The translations under genes were made by a program, and so were the position numbers. Below are positions 26,637 through 36,004 of a DNA stretch of 41,443 nt, in pieces; position 1 is the stretch's first letter; each line of letters opens with the position of its first letter. The notes under the pieces are model-generated. The model was not told where the DNA came from, ran no database searches, and saw only the letters and a list, made by a program, of their open reading frames with translations. The DNA is from JBBKWX01 sp037969175 (GTDB lineage Bacteria; Bacteroidota; Bacteroidia; AKYH767-A; JBBKVM01), in contig JBBKWX010000006.1 of NCBI GenBank assembly GCA_037969175.1, forward strand, positions 1 to 41,443, written 5' to 3'.

Positions 26637-29600
26637 ATGCGAAATATACATCTTCTGCTTTTATCTTTTGTATTTCCATTGGTGCTATCAGCCCAATGTC
26701 CGGTTGCAAATCCCCAGATCCCGGTTCAAACGTGTGCAGGGTCAGGGGTAAATTTCAGCAATACCAGCACCGGAGCTATCAGCCATGAATGGGATTTTTG
26801 TCCGGGTGATCTGAATCTAACACCAACAGGCCAGAATTTAGGAAATTTAGCAGGATTCGCATTCTTACAACAAATAAAATTGATCAAAAGCAATGGGAAT
26901 TATTATGCTTTTGCAGCTAATTTTTTTGGGAATGATCTGATTAGACTTGATTTTGGCAATTCAATGAACAATACCCCGGTTGGATTTAGCTATGGTGCAC
27001 TAGGTGTTCTCAACATGCCGATTGGGGTTGATCTAATAAATGAGGGAGGAGTATGGTACGCTCTTGTTTCTAATTATGGGACTAACAAGATCTCACTGGT
27101 TGACCTTGGATCGGATATAAGTTTGAATACTGCATCGGGTACTGATCTTGGATTGTTAAATTCTTCGGGCCCTAGACAGATCAGAATAAAGCAATCCAAT
27201 GGACAAGTATTTGCGATTCAAGCTAATGATGCGTCTAGTAATAAAATAAATATAATTGAATTTGGTAATTCCATACTTAATACACCAACGGTAACATCAT
27301 TTACACATACATCTTTCAATGAATCCTGGGGTTTTGATATTGAATTCGATTGTACTTTAAACAAATATATCGGCATGGTCAGCAATGCAAATTCCAGCAA
27401 TTTGACTGTACTTGATTTTGGTCCTGTTATTAATAGTAACCCAACAGTAATTGGTACTATGATCTCTCCAATTGATTTTCCTGCAGCTATCCGGATCATT
27501 AATGACGGAGGAAATTATTTCGTCATGGGTGTGGGATTTGACAAACTGGGCAGATTAAGTCTGGGTAATAGTTTGACCAATACACCCGTAAGAACATTTG
27601 ATGATTCAATTGCAAACAGTGTTAATCCGAGAGGTGTTGATTTCATCAAGGAAGGTTCTCAGTGGTTTGGACTTATTTCAAATGCAGGAAATGCATCAGT
27701 GGGAAAAGTAGTCTTTCCAAATCCTTGTGTTAACATTCCTGAATTTAGTACAGATCCAAATCCTTCAAATGTTTTGTTTGGAGGATCTGGATATCATCAC
27801 ATCTCCTATTCAGCCACAGGTGCCAATGGTACGAGTATTCATGTACTGGATAGTATTCTTGTTAATGAATTACCCTCAGCACAATTTACATCTTCATCCG
27901 CTTGTCTTGGAAGTCCGGTACAATTTAGTGATCAAAGTTCTGTCTCATCCGGACAAATAACCAACTGGCTTTGGGATTTTGGTGATACCAACACAAGTAC
28001 ACTGCAAAACCCTGATCATACCTATTTAACTGCAGGGCAATACACAGTAACCTTGACAGTGACAACTGCAGCAAATTGCAGCAATGATATAAGCAGTTTA
28101 ATTGATGTAGCGCAAACTCCCAATGCTTCATTTACATTTATGAATAATACCTGTGCGGGAGAAGGCGTATTTTTCACTGATCAGAGTGTAGCTAATCAAG
28201 GCTCAATCTTAACCTGGAACTGGGATTTTGGAGATACGAATACCAGCCAGAATCAAAACCCTGCCATTTCATACGCTACAAGTGGGACCTATACTGTAAA
28301 CTTAATTGTAACAACGGATCTGGGCTGTTTAGATTCTGTAAAACAAAATATTACTATTCTGCCCACTCCTTTGAGTTCTTTTTCCGTTTTGCAAACATGT
28401 ATAAACGATAATGTTATTTTCAATAATACCAGTACGATCTCTGGGTCTTCAATTAGTGGTTATATATGGGATTTTGGCGACAGTGGTTCTTCCACATTGA
28501 ACAATCCTACTCATATATATCCTGCAGTATCTGCGAATTATACAGTGGTTCTGATCGCAAACGCAGCCAATGGATGTTCGGATACCTTGTCTAAGATAAT
28601 CCATGTCAGTAACAGGGCGACACCGGTATTCAGTGTAAGTCCTGCAAACATTTGCAAGGGTAACGCTGCTAGTTTTAATGACATGAGTGTGATCAGTGCA
28701 CCTGACACAATCAATTCATGGTTTTGGGATTTTGGTGACAATACGAATTCAACCTTAAAAAACCCAACTCATTCTTATGCTAATACAGGAACATATACGG
28801 TTACTTTGACCGTGAGTTCTCTTACTTCTTGTGACAGTACTACGAGCCAGCAAGTCAATGTGATTGATGCTCCGGTTGCCGGATTCTCAGTTAATGATGT
28901 TTGTCAGGGTATGGGGAATGTTTTCAATGACCTCAGTATGCCTGCTTCTGGTTCTTCTTTGGTTTCATGGGCATGGGATTTCGGAGATTCCAACACATCC
29001 AACCAACAAAATCCAATGCACACATATGCTAGTTCAGGATCTTTTACAGCAGGTTTAACAGTAACAGATAATTTTGGATGTATGGGTATTGCAACTCAAA
29101 ACGCTATCGTTCATCCCTTACCTCTTGTAAATTTTGGAAGCGGAATAAAATGTACGGGAAGTCCTGTCCAGTTTACAGATTCGACATTGATATTTTCAGG
29201 TTCAATAACTTCCTGGCTTTGGGATTTTGGTGATCCCGGAAGTGGAACTTCAAACATAAGTACACTTCAAAATCCAACACATTTATACAATACACAAGGC
29301 TTCTATTTTATAAAACTTAAAGTGACTTCTGATGAAGGTTGTGTTGATTCATTGATCAAGTCTATAGAGATAAGAAAAGCACCAAGTCCAAACTTTTCTG
29401 CTTCTCAAGCTTGTGACGGAGAATATGTTCAATTTACATATTTACCAAATCCTTTTCCATCAACTGCCACGAATTGGGCATGGTCATTCGGAAACGGGAT
29501 CACTTCCACACAAACCAATCCGGCGAATTTATATTTAACATATGGGAATTATAACGTCTCATTGACAGTTACTGACAGTCTTTCGGGTTGTGTAAATTCA

Positions 29601-30692
29601 TTGTCTCAACTTGTACTGGTAGACCCCATTCCGGTTGCCAGGATTGGCATCGCGGATCCTTGTATTGGAGTTTCCTATCAATTTAAAGATAGCAGCTCAG
29701 TTGCAACCGGAAACATTGCCTCTTGGAATTGGGATTTCGGGGGTCTTGGTACATCAACACAAAAAGATCCAATATTCGCATTTGCAGATACCGGATCCTA
29801 TATCATTAAGTTGATTATTGTTTCTGATAAAGGATGTACGCATCAAACTACAAGAACAATAACAGTAACAGGACCTCCTACCGCAAAATTTATTTTCAAT
29901 CCTACTTTTGGAGGCGTACCCCTATTGGTAAACTTCAACAATCAAAGTATAAATGCAGTTTCCTATTTTTGGAATTTTGGAGATGCCAACACTTCTGCAC
30001 TTGCTAATCCATCTCATACCTATCAGGACACAGGAAGGTTTACAATCACCCTGTATGCTTACACTGCAAAAGGTTGTGTAGACAGCACTACAAAAAGTAT
30101 TTACGTGATACAGCCACGACTTGATATAGCCGTACTAAAAGCAATTGCACAAAAGCAAGGAGATTACCTTACCATCAGTTCGGAATTATTCAATGTTGGC
30201 ACCAGAGAAGTTACCTCAATGGAAATAATAGCTGAGATCTCAAATGGTTCAACGGTTCGTGAACAATGGACAGGTATTTTATTACCCGGTGAATCGATGA
30301 TATATACTTTTAATTCATCATATCAATTAAAAGAGAATGATGACTTTAACTTTATTTGCATAAGGACTTCAAAACCAAATGGAGAAACAGATAACAACCC
30401 AATCAATAATCGTAAATGCCAAAGTTTGATAAATGATTTTGTGTTGTTTAACCCATATCCAAACCCATCAAATGGGATCATCAATATTCAATTCAATCTG
30501 GGTGAATCAAAAGAGGTGAGTTTACAGATCTTTTCAAAAGATGGAAAGCTGATCAAGCAATTATTTACAGGTAATGCAGCCAAGGGTCTCAACTCTAAGA
30601 GCTTTGACATCAGTGAACTGGCTGTTGGCAGTTACCGCATTGTATTGCGGTCGCAGGAAGAACAAGACATAAAGCAACTCTTTAAATATTAA
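26637..30692 (+). CDS. Large PKD-repeat surface protein with T9SS sorting domain
   Basis: The 1351-residue protein has a signal peptide (ends LVLSA before QCP). A first PKD-like domain starts at about 25 (TCAGSGVNFSN, HEWDFCPGDL) and appears interrupted. Residues about 60-365 form a repeated unit with IKSNGNYYAF and LDFGNSMNNTPV type blocks, likely a beta-propeller. The PKD-like strand pattern resumes around 370-400. Nine clear PKD domains of about 80 residues follow, most with WDFGD and HxY...GxYTVTLTV. A CARDB-like segment (about 1165-1265) precedes the final T9SS type A sorting domain (PYPNPSNGIINIQF). It should be secreted and attached at the cell surface, probably for adhesion or polymer binding; no catalytic motif is seen. 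Confidence 0.9.
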   Translation: MRNIHLLLLSFVFPLVLSAQCPVANPQIPVQTCAGSGVNFSNTSTGAISHEWDFCPGDLNLTPTGQNLGNLAGFAFLQQIKLIKSNGNYYAFAANFFGNDLIRLDFGNSMNNTPVGFSYGALGVLNMPIGVDLINEGGVWYALVSNYGTNKISLVDLGSDISLNTASGTDLGLLNSSGPRQIRIKQSNGQVFAIQANDASSNKINIIEFGNSILNTPTVTSFTHTSFNESWGFDIEFDCTLNKYIGMVSNANSSNLTVLDFGPVINSNPTVIGTMISPIDFPAAIRIINDGGNYFVMGVGFDKLGRLSLGNSLTNTPVRTFDDSIANSVNPRGVDFIKEGSQWFGLISNAGNASVGKVVFPNPCVNIPEFSTDPNPSNVLFGGSGYHHISYSATGANGTSIHVLDSILVNELPSAQFTSSSACLGSPVQFSDQSSVSSGQITNWLWDFGDTNTSTLQNPDHTYLTAGQYTVTLTVTTAANCSNDISSLIDVAQTPNASFTFMNNTCAGEGVFFTDQSVANQGSILTWNWDFGDTNTSQNQNPAISYATSGTYTVNLIVTTDLGCLDSVKQNITILPTPLSSFSVLQTCINDNVIFNNTSTISGSSISGYIWDFGDSGSSTLNNPTHIYPAVSANYTVVLIANAANGCSDTLSKIIHVSNRATPVFSVSPANICKGNAASFNDMSVISAPDTINSWFWDFGDNTNSTLKNPTHSYANTGTYTVTLTVSSLTSCDSTTSQQVNVIDAPVAGFSVNDVCQGMGNVFNDLSMPASGSSLVSWAWDFGDSNTSNQQNPMHTYASSGSFTAGLTVTDNFGCMGIATQNAIVHPLPLVNFGSGIKCTGSPVQFTDSTLIFSGSITSWLWDFGDPGSGTSNISTLQNPTHLYNTQGFYFIKLKVTSDEGCVDSLIKSIEIRKAPSPNFSASQACDGEYVQFTYLPNPFPSTATNWAWSFGNGITSTQTNPANLYLTYGNYNVSLTVTDSLSGCVNSLSQLVLVDPIPVARIGIADPCIGVSYQFKDSSSVATGNIASWNWDFGGLGTSTQKDPIFAFADTGSYIIKLIIVSDKGCTHQTTRTITVTGPPTAKFIFNPTFGGVPLLVNFNNQSINAVSYFWNFGDANTSALANPSHTYQDTGRFTITLYAYTAKGCVDSTTKSIYVIQPRLDIAVLKAIAQKQGDYLTISSELFNVGTREVTSMEIIAEISNGSTVREQWTGILLPGESMIYTFNSSYQLKENDDFNFICIRTSKPNGETDNNPINNRKCQSLINDFVLFNPYPNPSNGIINIQFNLGESKEVSLQIFSKDGKLIKQLFTGNAAKGLNSKSFDISELAVGSYRIVLRSQEEQDIKQLFKY

Positions 30693-30760
30693 ATGCTTGC
30701 AAAGTTTGAGAATATTAAAAGATTGAATATTGTTATATTGCAGCCAAAGCGCATACTTTG

Positions 30761-31582
30761 ATGACTGAATATATCATTCGCCCTGCCAAGGGATTAAAAC
30801 TTGACTTTAGTGAATTGTGGGAATTTCGGGAGTTGATTTTCATTTTCACCTGGCGGGATATCAAAGTAAAATACAAACAGACATTTTTAGGATTTGCCTG
30901 GGCGGTTTTGCAACCCTTATTAATGATGGGGATATTTGCCGTATTTTTTGGAAGGGTATTGAATGTTCCTTCTGATGGACTACCCTACCCCCTATTTTCA
31001 TTTGCAGGATTAATGTTTTGGAATATTTTTGCAACGGGCGTAAGTCAGGCTGGAAACAGCATGGTTAGCAATGCAGGCATTATTAAAAAAATATATTTTC
31101 CAAGATTAATTATCCCGCTTTCATCTATATTAAGTGCAGTTTTTGATTTTCTAATGACTTTGTTGATCTATGCTGCTCTAATCATATATTATGGGATCTC
31201 GATCAATATCTTTTTTTTAGGTATCTGTTTTCTGTTCAGTTTGGTCCTGACCATAATTACGACATTTGGATTGGGTAGTTTGATAGCAGCATTGAATGTG
31301 AAGTACAGAGATTTCAGATATATCATTCCATTTATGATTCAAGTACTTTTGTTTGTGACACCGGTGATCTATCCTTTGTCAATGGTTGAAAAGCCGTGGT
31401 TAAAATATATTTTACAATTGAATCCAATGGCCGGAGCTGTGAGTGTTGCCAGAGCAGGGCTACTGGGAAAAATGCCGGATCCGGGGATAATAGGCATCAG
31501 TTCACTTATGGCATTGATCCTTCTTATCGGCGGGATAATCGTATTCAGAAAAACCGAATCTACTTTTGCAGATCTAGCTTAA
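30761..31582 (+). CDS. wzm: ABC-2 polysaccharide exporter permease (Wzm type)
   Basis: The 273-residue integral membrane protein has about six transmembrane segments. The N-terminal FIFTWRDIKVKYKQTFLGFAWAVLQPLLMM is the hallmark of the ABC-2 polysaccharide/O-antigen/teichoic acid export permeases, and VKYRDFRYIIPF is a later family motif. An in-frame TTG at 30758 precedes the ATG at 30761; ATG is preferred. With the ATPase encoded immediately downstream (its ATG follows this stop codon directly) it should form the pump that carries a lipid-linked glycan across the inner membrane. The exported polymer is not identifiable. Confidence 0.92.
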   Translation: MTEYIIRPAKGLKLDFSELWEFRELIFIFTWRDIKVKYKQTFLGFAWAVLQPLLMMGIFAVFFGRVLNVPSDGLPYPLFSFAGLMFWNIFATGVSQAGNSMVSNAGIIKKIYFPRLIIPLSSILSAVFDFLMTLLIYAALIIYYGISINIFFLGICFLFSLVLTIITTFGLGSLIAALNVKYRDFRYIIPFMIQVLLFVTPVIYPLSMVEKPWLKYILQLNPMAGAVSVARAGLLGKMPDPGIIGISSLMALILLIGGIIVFRKTESTFADLA

Positions 31583-32806
31583 ATGAAGCCAATCATAGAA
31601 TTTCATAATATCTGTAAAACCTATCAAATAGGACACGAACTGAAGGCATATAGTACTTTCAGGGACTCATTGACTTCGTTATTTCGCAGATCTACAACAA
31701 CAAAAGAAGATTTCTATGCTTTGAAGGACATCTCTTTTGAGCTAAATGAGGGAGATACTTTGGGCATTATCGGAAAGAATGGAGCGGGGAAATCAACATT
31801 ACTTAAGGTTTTGTCGAGAATCACTTCGCCTTCATCCGGACACATTATTGCAAGAGGCAGAATGGCTTCTTTGCTGGAAGTGGGAACCGGGTTTCATCCT
31901 GAACTTACAGGCTCAGAAAATATTTTTCTTAACGGTTCTATTTTAGGATTAAAAAGAACAGAGATCAAATCAAAGTTTGAAGAGATAGTAGATTTTTCCG
32001 GTGTTAAAAATTTTCTGGATACTCCATTAAAACATTATAGCAGTGGCATGCAACTCAGACTTGCTTTTGCGGTTGCTGCGCATCTCGAACCCGAAATTCT
32101 GATCATAGATGAAGTACTTGCTGTAGGAGATGCTGAATTCCAGCGAAAATGTCTGGGGAAAATGAATGAAGTAAGCAGAAGCGGTAGGACCATACTTTTT
32201 GTAAGCCATAACATGGCTGCAATTGAATCTTTATGTACGAAATCCATTGTCTTAAGCGGAGGACAATTAAAAGGAATGGGCACAACTTCGGAGATGATCA
32301 ACTTGTATTTGAACGAGTATTCAAAAGGATCCGGAAGTTTGCTAAATGGAAAGCTAGAATTCTCAGAAAATGATTCTCTGTTGATTCGTTCTGTAGAAGT
32401 GAATGGCGATGGAATAAAAGGCAGTGTCGTATGTATGGGAGGTGATCTTCAATTCCGGGTGAATGTAGCTTCATCTGAGATCATACATCAACCGGTACTG
32501 GGTTTGGTGTTTAGAAATATGCAGGAAGTTGCTGTTTTGGGAATAAACAACAGACATTATGGAATTGAATTATCTAAAACTAATTCATCCAATTTCGATA
32601 TTACCTTTGAAATGAAAAACACGGCTTTAATGCCGGGTATTTATTCAATAGATCTGTTTCTTGGAGACGGTGCAGCTGATCTCGATAGTATTCCAGGAGC
32701 ATTTACAATAGAAGTTGAATCACGAGACATCATGGGATCAGGATTGATGCCTTCTGAAAAATTAAATACATTTTTTCATAATTCCTGTGATTGGAGGATA
32801 AGTTGA
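31583..32806 (+). CDS. wzt: ABC polysaccharide exporter ATPase with C-terminal Wzt-like domain
   Basis: The 407-residue protein has an ABC ATPase domain (about 1-240): Walker A GKNGAGKST at 64-72, signature YSSGMQLR at 152-159, Walker B ILIIDE at 172-177, and a following His switch in VSHNMA. Residues about 250-407 form an extra domain like Wzt C-termini, which in known O-antigen exporters recognise the modified end of the glycan. It is longer than simple TagH-type ATPases. It partners with the permease upstream. Its TGA shares one base with the methyltransferase ATG at 32806, which suggests translational coupling and a functional link to glycan capping (inference). Confidence 0.92.
   Translation: MKPIIEFHNICKTYQIGHELKAYSTFRDSLTSLFRRSTTTKEDFYALKDISFELNEGDTLGIIGKNGAGKSTLLKVLSRITSPSSGHIIARGRMASLLEVGTGFHPELTGSENIFLNGSILGLKRTEIKSKFEEIVDFSGVKNFLDTPLKHYSSGMQLRLAFAVAAHLEPEILIIDEVLAVGDAEFQRKCLGKMNEVSRSGRTILFVSHNMAAIESLCTKSIVLSGGQLKGMGTTSEMINLYLNEYSKGSGSLLNGKLEFSENDSLLIRSVEVNGDGIKGSVVCMGGDLQFRVNVASSEIIHQPVLGLVFRNMQEVAVLGINNRHYGIELSKTNSSNFDITFEMKNTALMPGIYSIDLFLGDGAADLDSIPGAFTIEVESRDIMGSGLMPSEKLNTFFHNSCDWRIS
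32793..32797 (+). promoter_or_regulatory. Strong Shine-Dalgarno GGAGG
   Basis: GGAGG lies 8 bp before the ATG at 32806, within the end of the ATPase gene. Most genes here lack such a site. It decides in favour of the ATG start over the TTG at 32791 and should drive reinitiation at the TGATG junction. Confidence 0.7.
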
Positions 32807-33585
32807 TGACAAAACTGAGTAAAGAAGATTATCTGGAGAAGTCTAAAAAATACTATGATAAACGGTTTGGAGATAGAGAACTTCAAACAAAAAAACTTAC
32901 TGAAGAGGAGGTAATAAGATTGGCCCGACTTCAGAATATCATAGCAAAATTTAGATCAGAAAAGCCTGAGAACAGCATTTTCCGAATTCTTGATTTCGGA
33001 TGCGGCCGCGGGTGGTTGAGTAATGCAATGCAAGCTTTTGGTGATGTCACGGGTGTGGATCTAAGCCCTGAAGCAATTATCTCTGCTAAGGAAACTTATC
33101 CGCAAGTAACTTTCTTATCGCTTGACGCCAGTTCTAAAGAACATGATCTTATAGCCGAATCCGAATTCGATCTCGTTTTCTCATCTGAAGTAATTGAACA
33201 TGTATCTGAACAATTGAGTTATCTGCAAAATGCAGCCAAATATTTAAAACCTGGCGGAAGATTGGTTTTAACAACACCAAATGGGGATTGGAAAAAACAT
33301 TACTTTTTTGGCGAACGTGAAAACTGGGGGCAACCTTTTGAATTCTGGTTAAAACCTGCCGAACTAGAAACATTGCTTCAAAATGCCGGGATGAAAAATA
33401 TTCATTTAGAAACTTTCAATAGTAACTGGATATTTGATATGCCATCCTTTGGTAAATTAAGAATGCTGGGGCATCCATTGTTAAGGAGACTGATGAGTGT
33501 ATCAGGGATAAAGAAAATCTATCTGAATTATCTTGAAAAAAATGGATACGGTTTGTATATTTTAGTTACTGCAATAAAAAAGTAA
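32806..33585 (+). CDS. SAM-dependent methyltransferase in polysaccharide locus
   Basis: From ATG the protein has 259 residues and a UbiG-like class I fold. SAM motif I is ILDFGCGRGW (about 61-70), followed by VTGVDLSPEAI, EFDLVFSSEVIEHV and LKPGGRLVLTTPNGD. The substrate is unknown. Its start overlaps the exporter ATPase stop codon by one base and has a strong Shine-Dalgarno. In Wzm/Wzt systems, chain ends may be methylated and then recognised by the ATPase C-terminal domain. This enzyme may play that role, but it lacks the kinase and coiled-coil parts of the Escherichia WbdD protein. A sugar-nucleotide methylase is equally possible. Confidence 0.87.
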   Translation: MTKLSKEDYLEKSKKYYDKRFGDRELQTKKLTEEEVIRLARLQNIIAKFRSEKPENSIFRILDFGCGRGWLSNAMQAFGDVTGVDLSPEAIISAKETYPQVTFLSLDASSKEHDLIAESEFDLVFSSEVIEHVSEQLSYLQNAAKYLKPGGRLVLTTPNGDWKKHYFFGERENWGQPFEFWLKPAELETLLQNAGMKNIHLETFNSNWIFDMPSFGKLRMLGHPLLRRLMSVSGIKKIYLNYLEKNGYGLYILVTAIKK

Positions 33586-33588
33586 AAA

Positions 33589-34704
33589 TTGGAAAAGGCT
33601 GTTGTTTCAATTATATATTGTTATCGTAATCGGGAAACTGAAAGATTAAGACGTTCGCTTGATTCTTTGAAAAATCAGAACTTAATAAATTTCGAAGTGA
33701 TTTTTATTGATTTTGGTTCAGACCCTCAAATAGCAAAATCTACGGAAGATTTGATCCATGAATATCCTTTTTGTAAATATATTTATAATGATGCGAGAGG
33801 GCTACCCTGGAATAGGTCACATGCATTAAATACAGGGATCCGATTTGCGAATTGTGAATATGTATTTACAGCAGATGTTGATATGATATTCACACCAAAC
33901 TTTACAGAAGTTTTGGCCATGTTAACACATCCCGAGAAAGCATTTTTCTTTTGTGTAAATTATTTGCAACCCGGATTTAACAAATGGGAAAAGTTGAAAG
34001 AATTCGAACCGAAAAATAAAAGCGAATCCTTTGCATTGGGACTTGCTCTTATCCCCAAAGCGGCGCTGGAAAAGATAAACTCATATGATGAATTCTATTG
34101 TTTTTGGGGAATGGAAGACAATGATATAGAATTTCGTTTACGGAAGTCTGGTTTGGTTACAAAATTTTATGAAGATGTTTTGATGCATCATCAATGGCAT
34201 TCCTCAGTATCAGATTCCAATGAGTGGATGCCTAGAGGATGGAGACAATTTCAACAAGACTATTTTGAAGATAACGAGGATCGTTTGATCAGAAATGAAA
34301 CCGTCAATTGGGGAAGAATATTTAAAAAAGATCAGAGAAAAGTATTGTTGACGAAAGAAAAAGAATTCCATTTGCATTTCAGAGCAAATTATGTTATAAA
34401 TAAATTGAATACTTTACTATATGAATTAGAATCAGGAAGCATAATCAATATTGTCTTTAGTGATCGCAAATCAAATATTCATACAGGTTCTAATCTTGGC
34501 AAAATAAAATCTATCGCAAATAAGGTTATGAGTAAAAGCAAGATCCCTTTACAATTAGAAACGGAATACAGATCTTCTTATTCAACCGTGTTTGATGTCA
34601 GAGACGAATTGATGTATTTTATTTATCTTAAGTATTATCATATTGCAGATTATGCTTTTCAAATCAAGGGAAATGAGATCACTCTTGCGATAGAAAAAAG
34701 ATGA
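33589..34704 (+). CDS. Family 2-like glycosyltransferase (GT-A fold), TTG start
   Basis: The 371-residue protein starts with VVSIIYCYRNR, the GT-A nucleotide-sugar strand. A metal-binding TADVDMIF (D96, D98) follows, and WGMEDNDIEFR (173-183) matches the Glyco_transf_7C / chondroitin-synthase-like acceptor motif. It should add a sugar to the growing polysaccharide on the cytoplasmic side. An in-frame TAA at 33583 ends the preceding gene, and the only usable start before the catalytic strand is TTG at 33589. The last about 110 residues match nothing I recognise. The gene starts 3 bp after the methyltransferase stop, and its end overlaps the next glycosyltransferase by 4 bp (ATGA). Confidence 0.87.
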   Translation: MEKAVVSIIYCYRNRETERLRRSLDSLKNQNLINFEVIFIDFGSDPQIAKSTEDLIHEYPFCKYIYNDARGLPWNRSHALNTGIRFANCEYVFTADVDMIFTPNFTEVLAMLTHPEKAFFFCVNYLQPGFNKWEKLKEFEPKNKSESFALGLALIPKAALEKINSYDEFYCFWGMEDNDIEFRLRKSGLVTKFYEDVLMHHQWHSSVSDSNEWMPRGWRQFQQDYFEDNEDRLIRNETVNWGRIFKKDQRKVLLTKEKEFHLHFRANYVINKLNTLLYELESGSIINIVFSDRKSNIHTGSNLGKIKSIANKVMSKSKIPLQLETEYRSSYSTVFDVRDELMYFIYLKYYHIADYAFQIKGNEITLAIEKR

Positions 34705-35816
34705 CAGAGAAAAAGATACTCATAGTTATTACATCAGATGAAAGTTGGGGTGATGTTTGGCATACACAATTGTATTGGGCAGATAGTCTCTCATCCGGGT
34801 TTGATGTGATTTACATAGAGCCACCTACTCCCTGGAAACTTACTTCAACCCTGAATATTAAACCAAAGATCCGTAACATTAAACCAAGACTAAAGGTTTA
34901 TACATATCAAAATGCTTTTCCGGCCGGAAAAGTAAAAGCTTTAAGTTTAAAATATAATGACAAATTAAACAACAGAATGATCCAGCCTTATTTAAAAGGA
35001 TATGACGAAATTCTGTTTTGGCAATTCGATACACACCGAATGATAAATTTGAAAAGTCCTGTAAAACTCAAACGAATTTATCATGTTGTAGATGCCTACA
35101 TTGGAAATGATAATGATGATCTTCTGTCAAAAAAGGCAAACCTGGTTATCCATACAAGTCCAAAATTCAGAGATCATTATTTCTCATTGAATAAGAATGT
35201 TTTGAATCTTCCACAAGGATTTAGTTCTGAGAGTATGATCTCAGATGAAGATGAGATCCAACGTATCCGAGACACTTACCCTGATATGATGGTTTTAACC
35301 GGGACTCTTGGGGAATTTGTAAATTTCGGACTATTGATCAAATGCATGTTGACCTACCCGAATTTGACTTTGTTAATAGTCGGTCCCAGCAATCTCTGGT
35401 ATAAGCATTCAGAGGAAGCGTTTCAGAAGTTACAAGATTTACCCAATGTTCATTATCTGGGAAAAATGCACCCATCAAAAATGAACAATTATGTAGCAGC
35501 AGCAAAAATTTGTCTGGTTGCTTATCATCCCCGGCCAAAGGACGATCTTTCATTAGCAGCATCTCCACTAAAGGTGATAACTTATCTGGCTTTTGGCAAA
35601 CAAACAATCACTACGCTTGATTGTGAGATCCCTCTGATGGAAGACAAAATGATCTATACAGTTGAAACTGAAGAAGAATTTATTGAGCAAATAGAAAAAT
35701 CTTTAAAAAGAGATCCTCATAAATATTTGGCAGAAGCAAGATCATATCTGGAGAGTGTCAGTTATGATAAATTAATATCTAAGGCCTTCAATGCATTAAA
35801 TAAGGATCAACACTAA
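34701..35816 (+). CDS. GT-B fold glycosyltransferase
   Basis: The 371-residue protein has a two-Rossmann GT-B layout. The N-terminal half (ILIVITSDESWGDVW, IYIEPPTPW, VVDAY) is acceptor-side. The C-terminal half has VLTGTLGEFVNF, LTLLIVGPSNLW, VHYLGKMHPSKMNNYVAAAK and SLAASPLKVITYLAFGKQ, typical of GT4/TuaH-like enzymes. It presumably transfers a sugar to the lipid-linked intermediate in the cytoplasm. It is translationally coupled to the upstream glycosyltransferase by an ATGA overlap. The donor sugar cannot be determined. Confidence 0.85.
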   Translation: MTEKKILIVITSDESWGDVWHTQLYWADSLSSGFDVIYIEPPTPWKLTSTLNIKPKIRNIKPRLKVYTYQNAFPAGKVKALSLKYNDKLNNRMIQPYLKGYDEILFWQFDTHRMINLKSPVKLKRIYHVVDAYIGNDNDDLLSKKANLVIHTSPKFRDHYFSLNKNVLNLPQGFSSESMISDEDEIQRIRDTYPDMMVLTGTLGEFVNFGLLIKCMLTYPNLTLLIVGPSNLWYKHSEEAFQKLQDLPNVHYLGKMHPSKMNNYVAAAKICLVAYHPRPKDDLSLAASPLKVITYLAFGKQTITTLDCEIPLMEDKMIYTVETEEEFIEQIEKSLKRDPHKYLAEARSYLESVSYDKLISKAFNALNKDQH

Positions 35817-35979
35817 AAACACATAAATTCCGGATTCCGGATTTCAGGAAATATGCGTTTCTTTACACTTTAGGTAATTATCATCTTACAAAAGTAAAAT
35901 GATTGATTATTCTTGATCATCACCCTGTTTTTGAATCACTTAAATCAATCAAAACAGAAAGATGTAAACCGAGAAATTA

Positions 35980-35987
35980 TAGTTTTG
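35980..35987 (+). promoter_or_regulatory. Candidate -7 box for second glycosyltransferase group
   Basis: TAGTTTTG matches TAnnTTTG and ends 17 bp before the preferred ATG at 36005. It lies in a 188-bp gap, the largest inside the polysaccharide locus. No convincing -33 box is seen. Confidence 0.35.
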
Positions 35988-36004
35988 AAACGAAGTCATT
36001 GTAT

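Noticed and set aside
35903..36004. 34-residue N-terminal extension of the family 4 glycosyltransferase from a TTG
   Set aside because: The extension looks unlike a glycosyltransferase N-terminus, and the ATG at 36005 begins exactly at the first beta strand.
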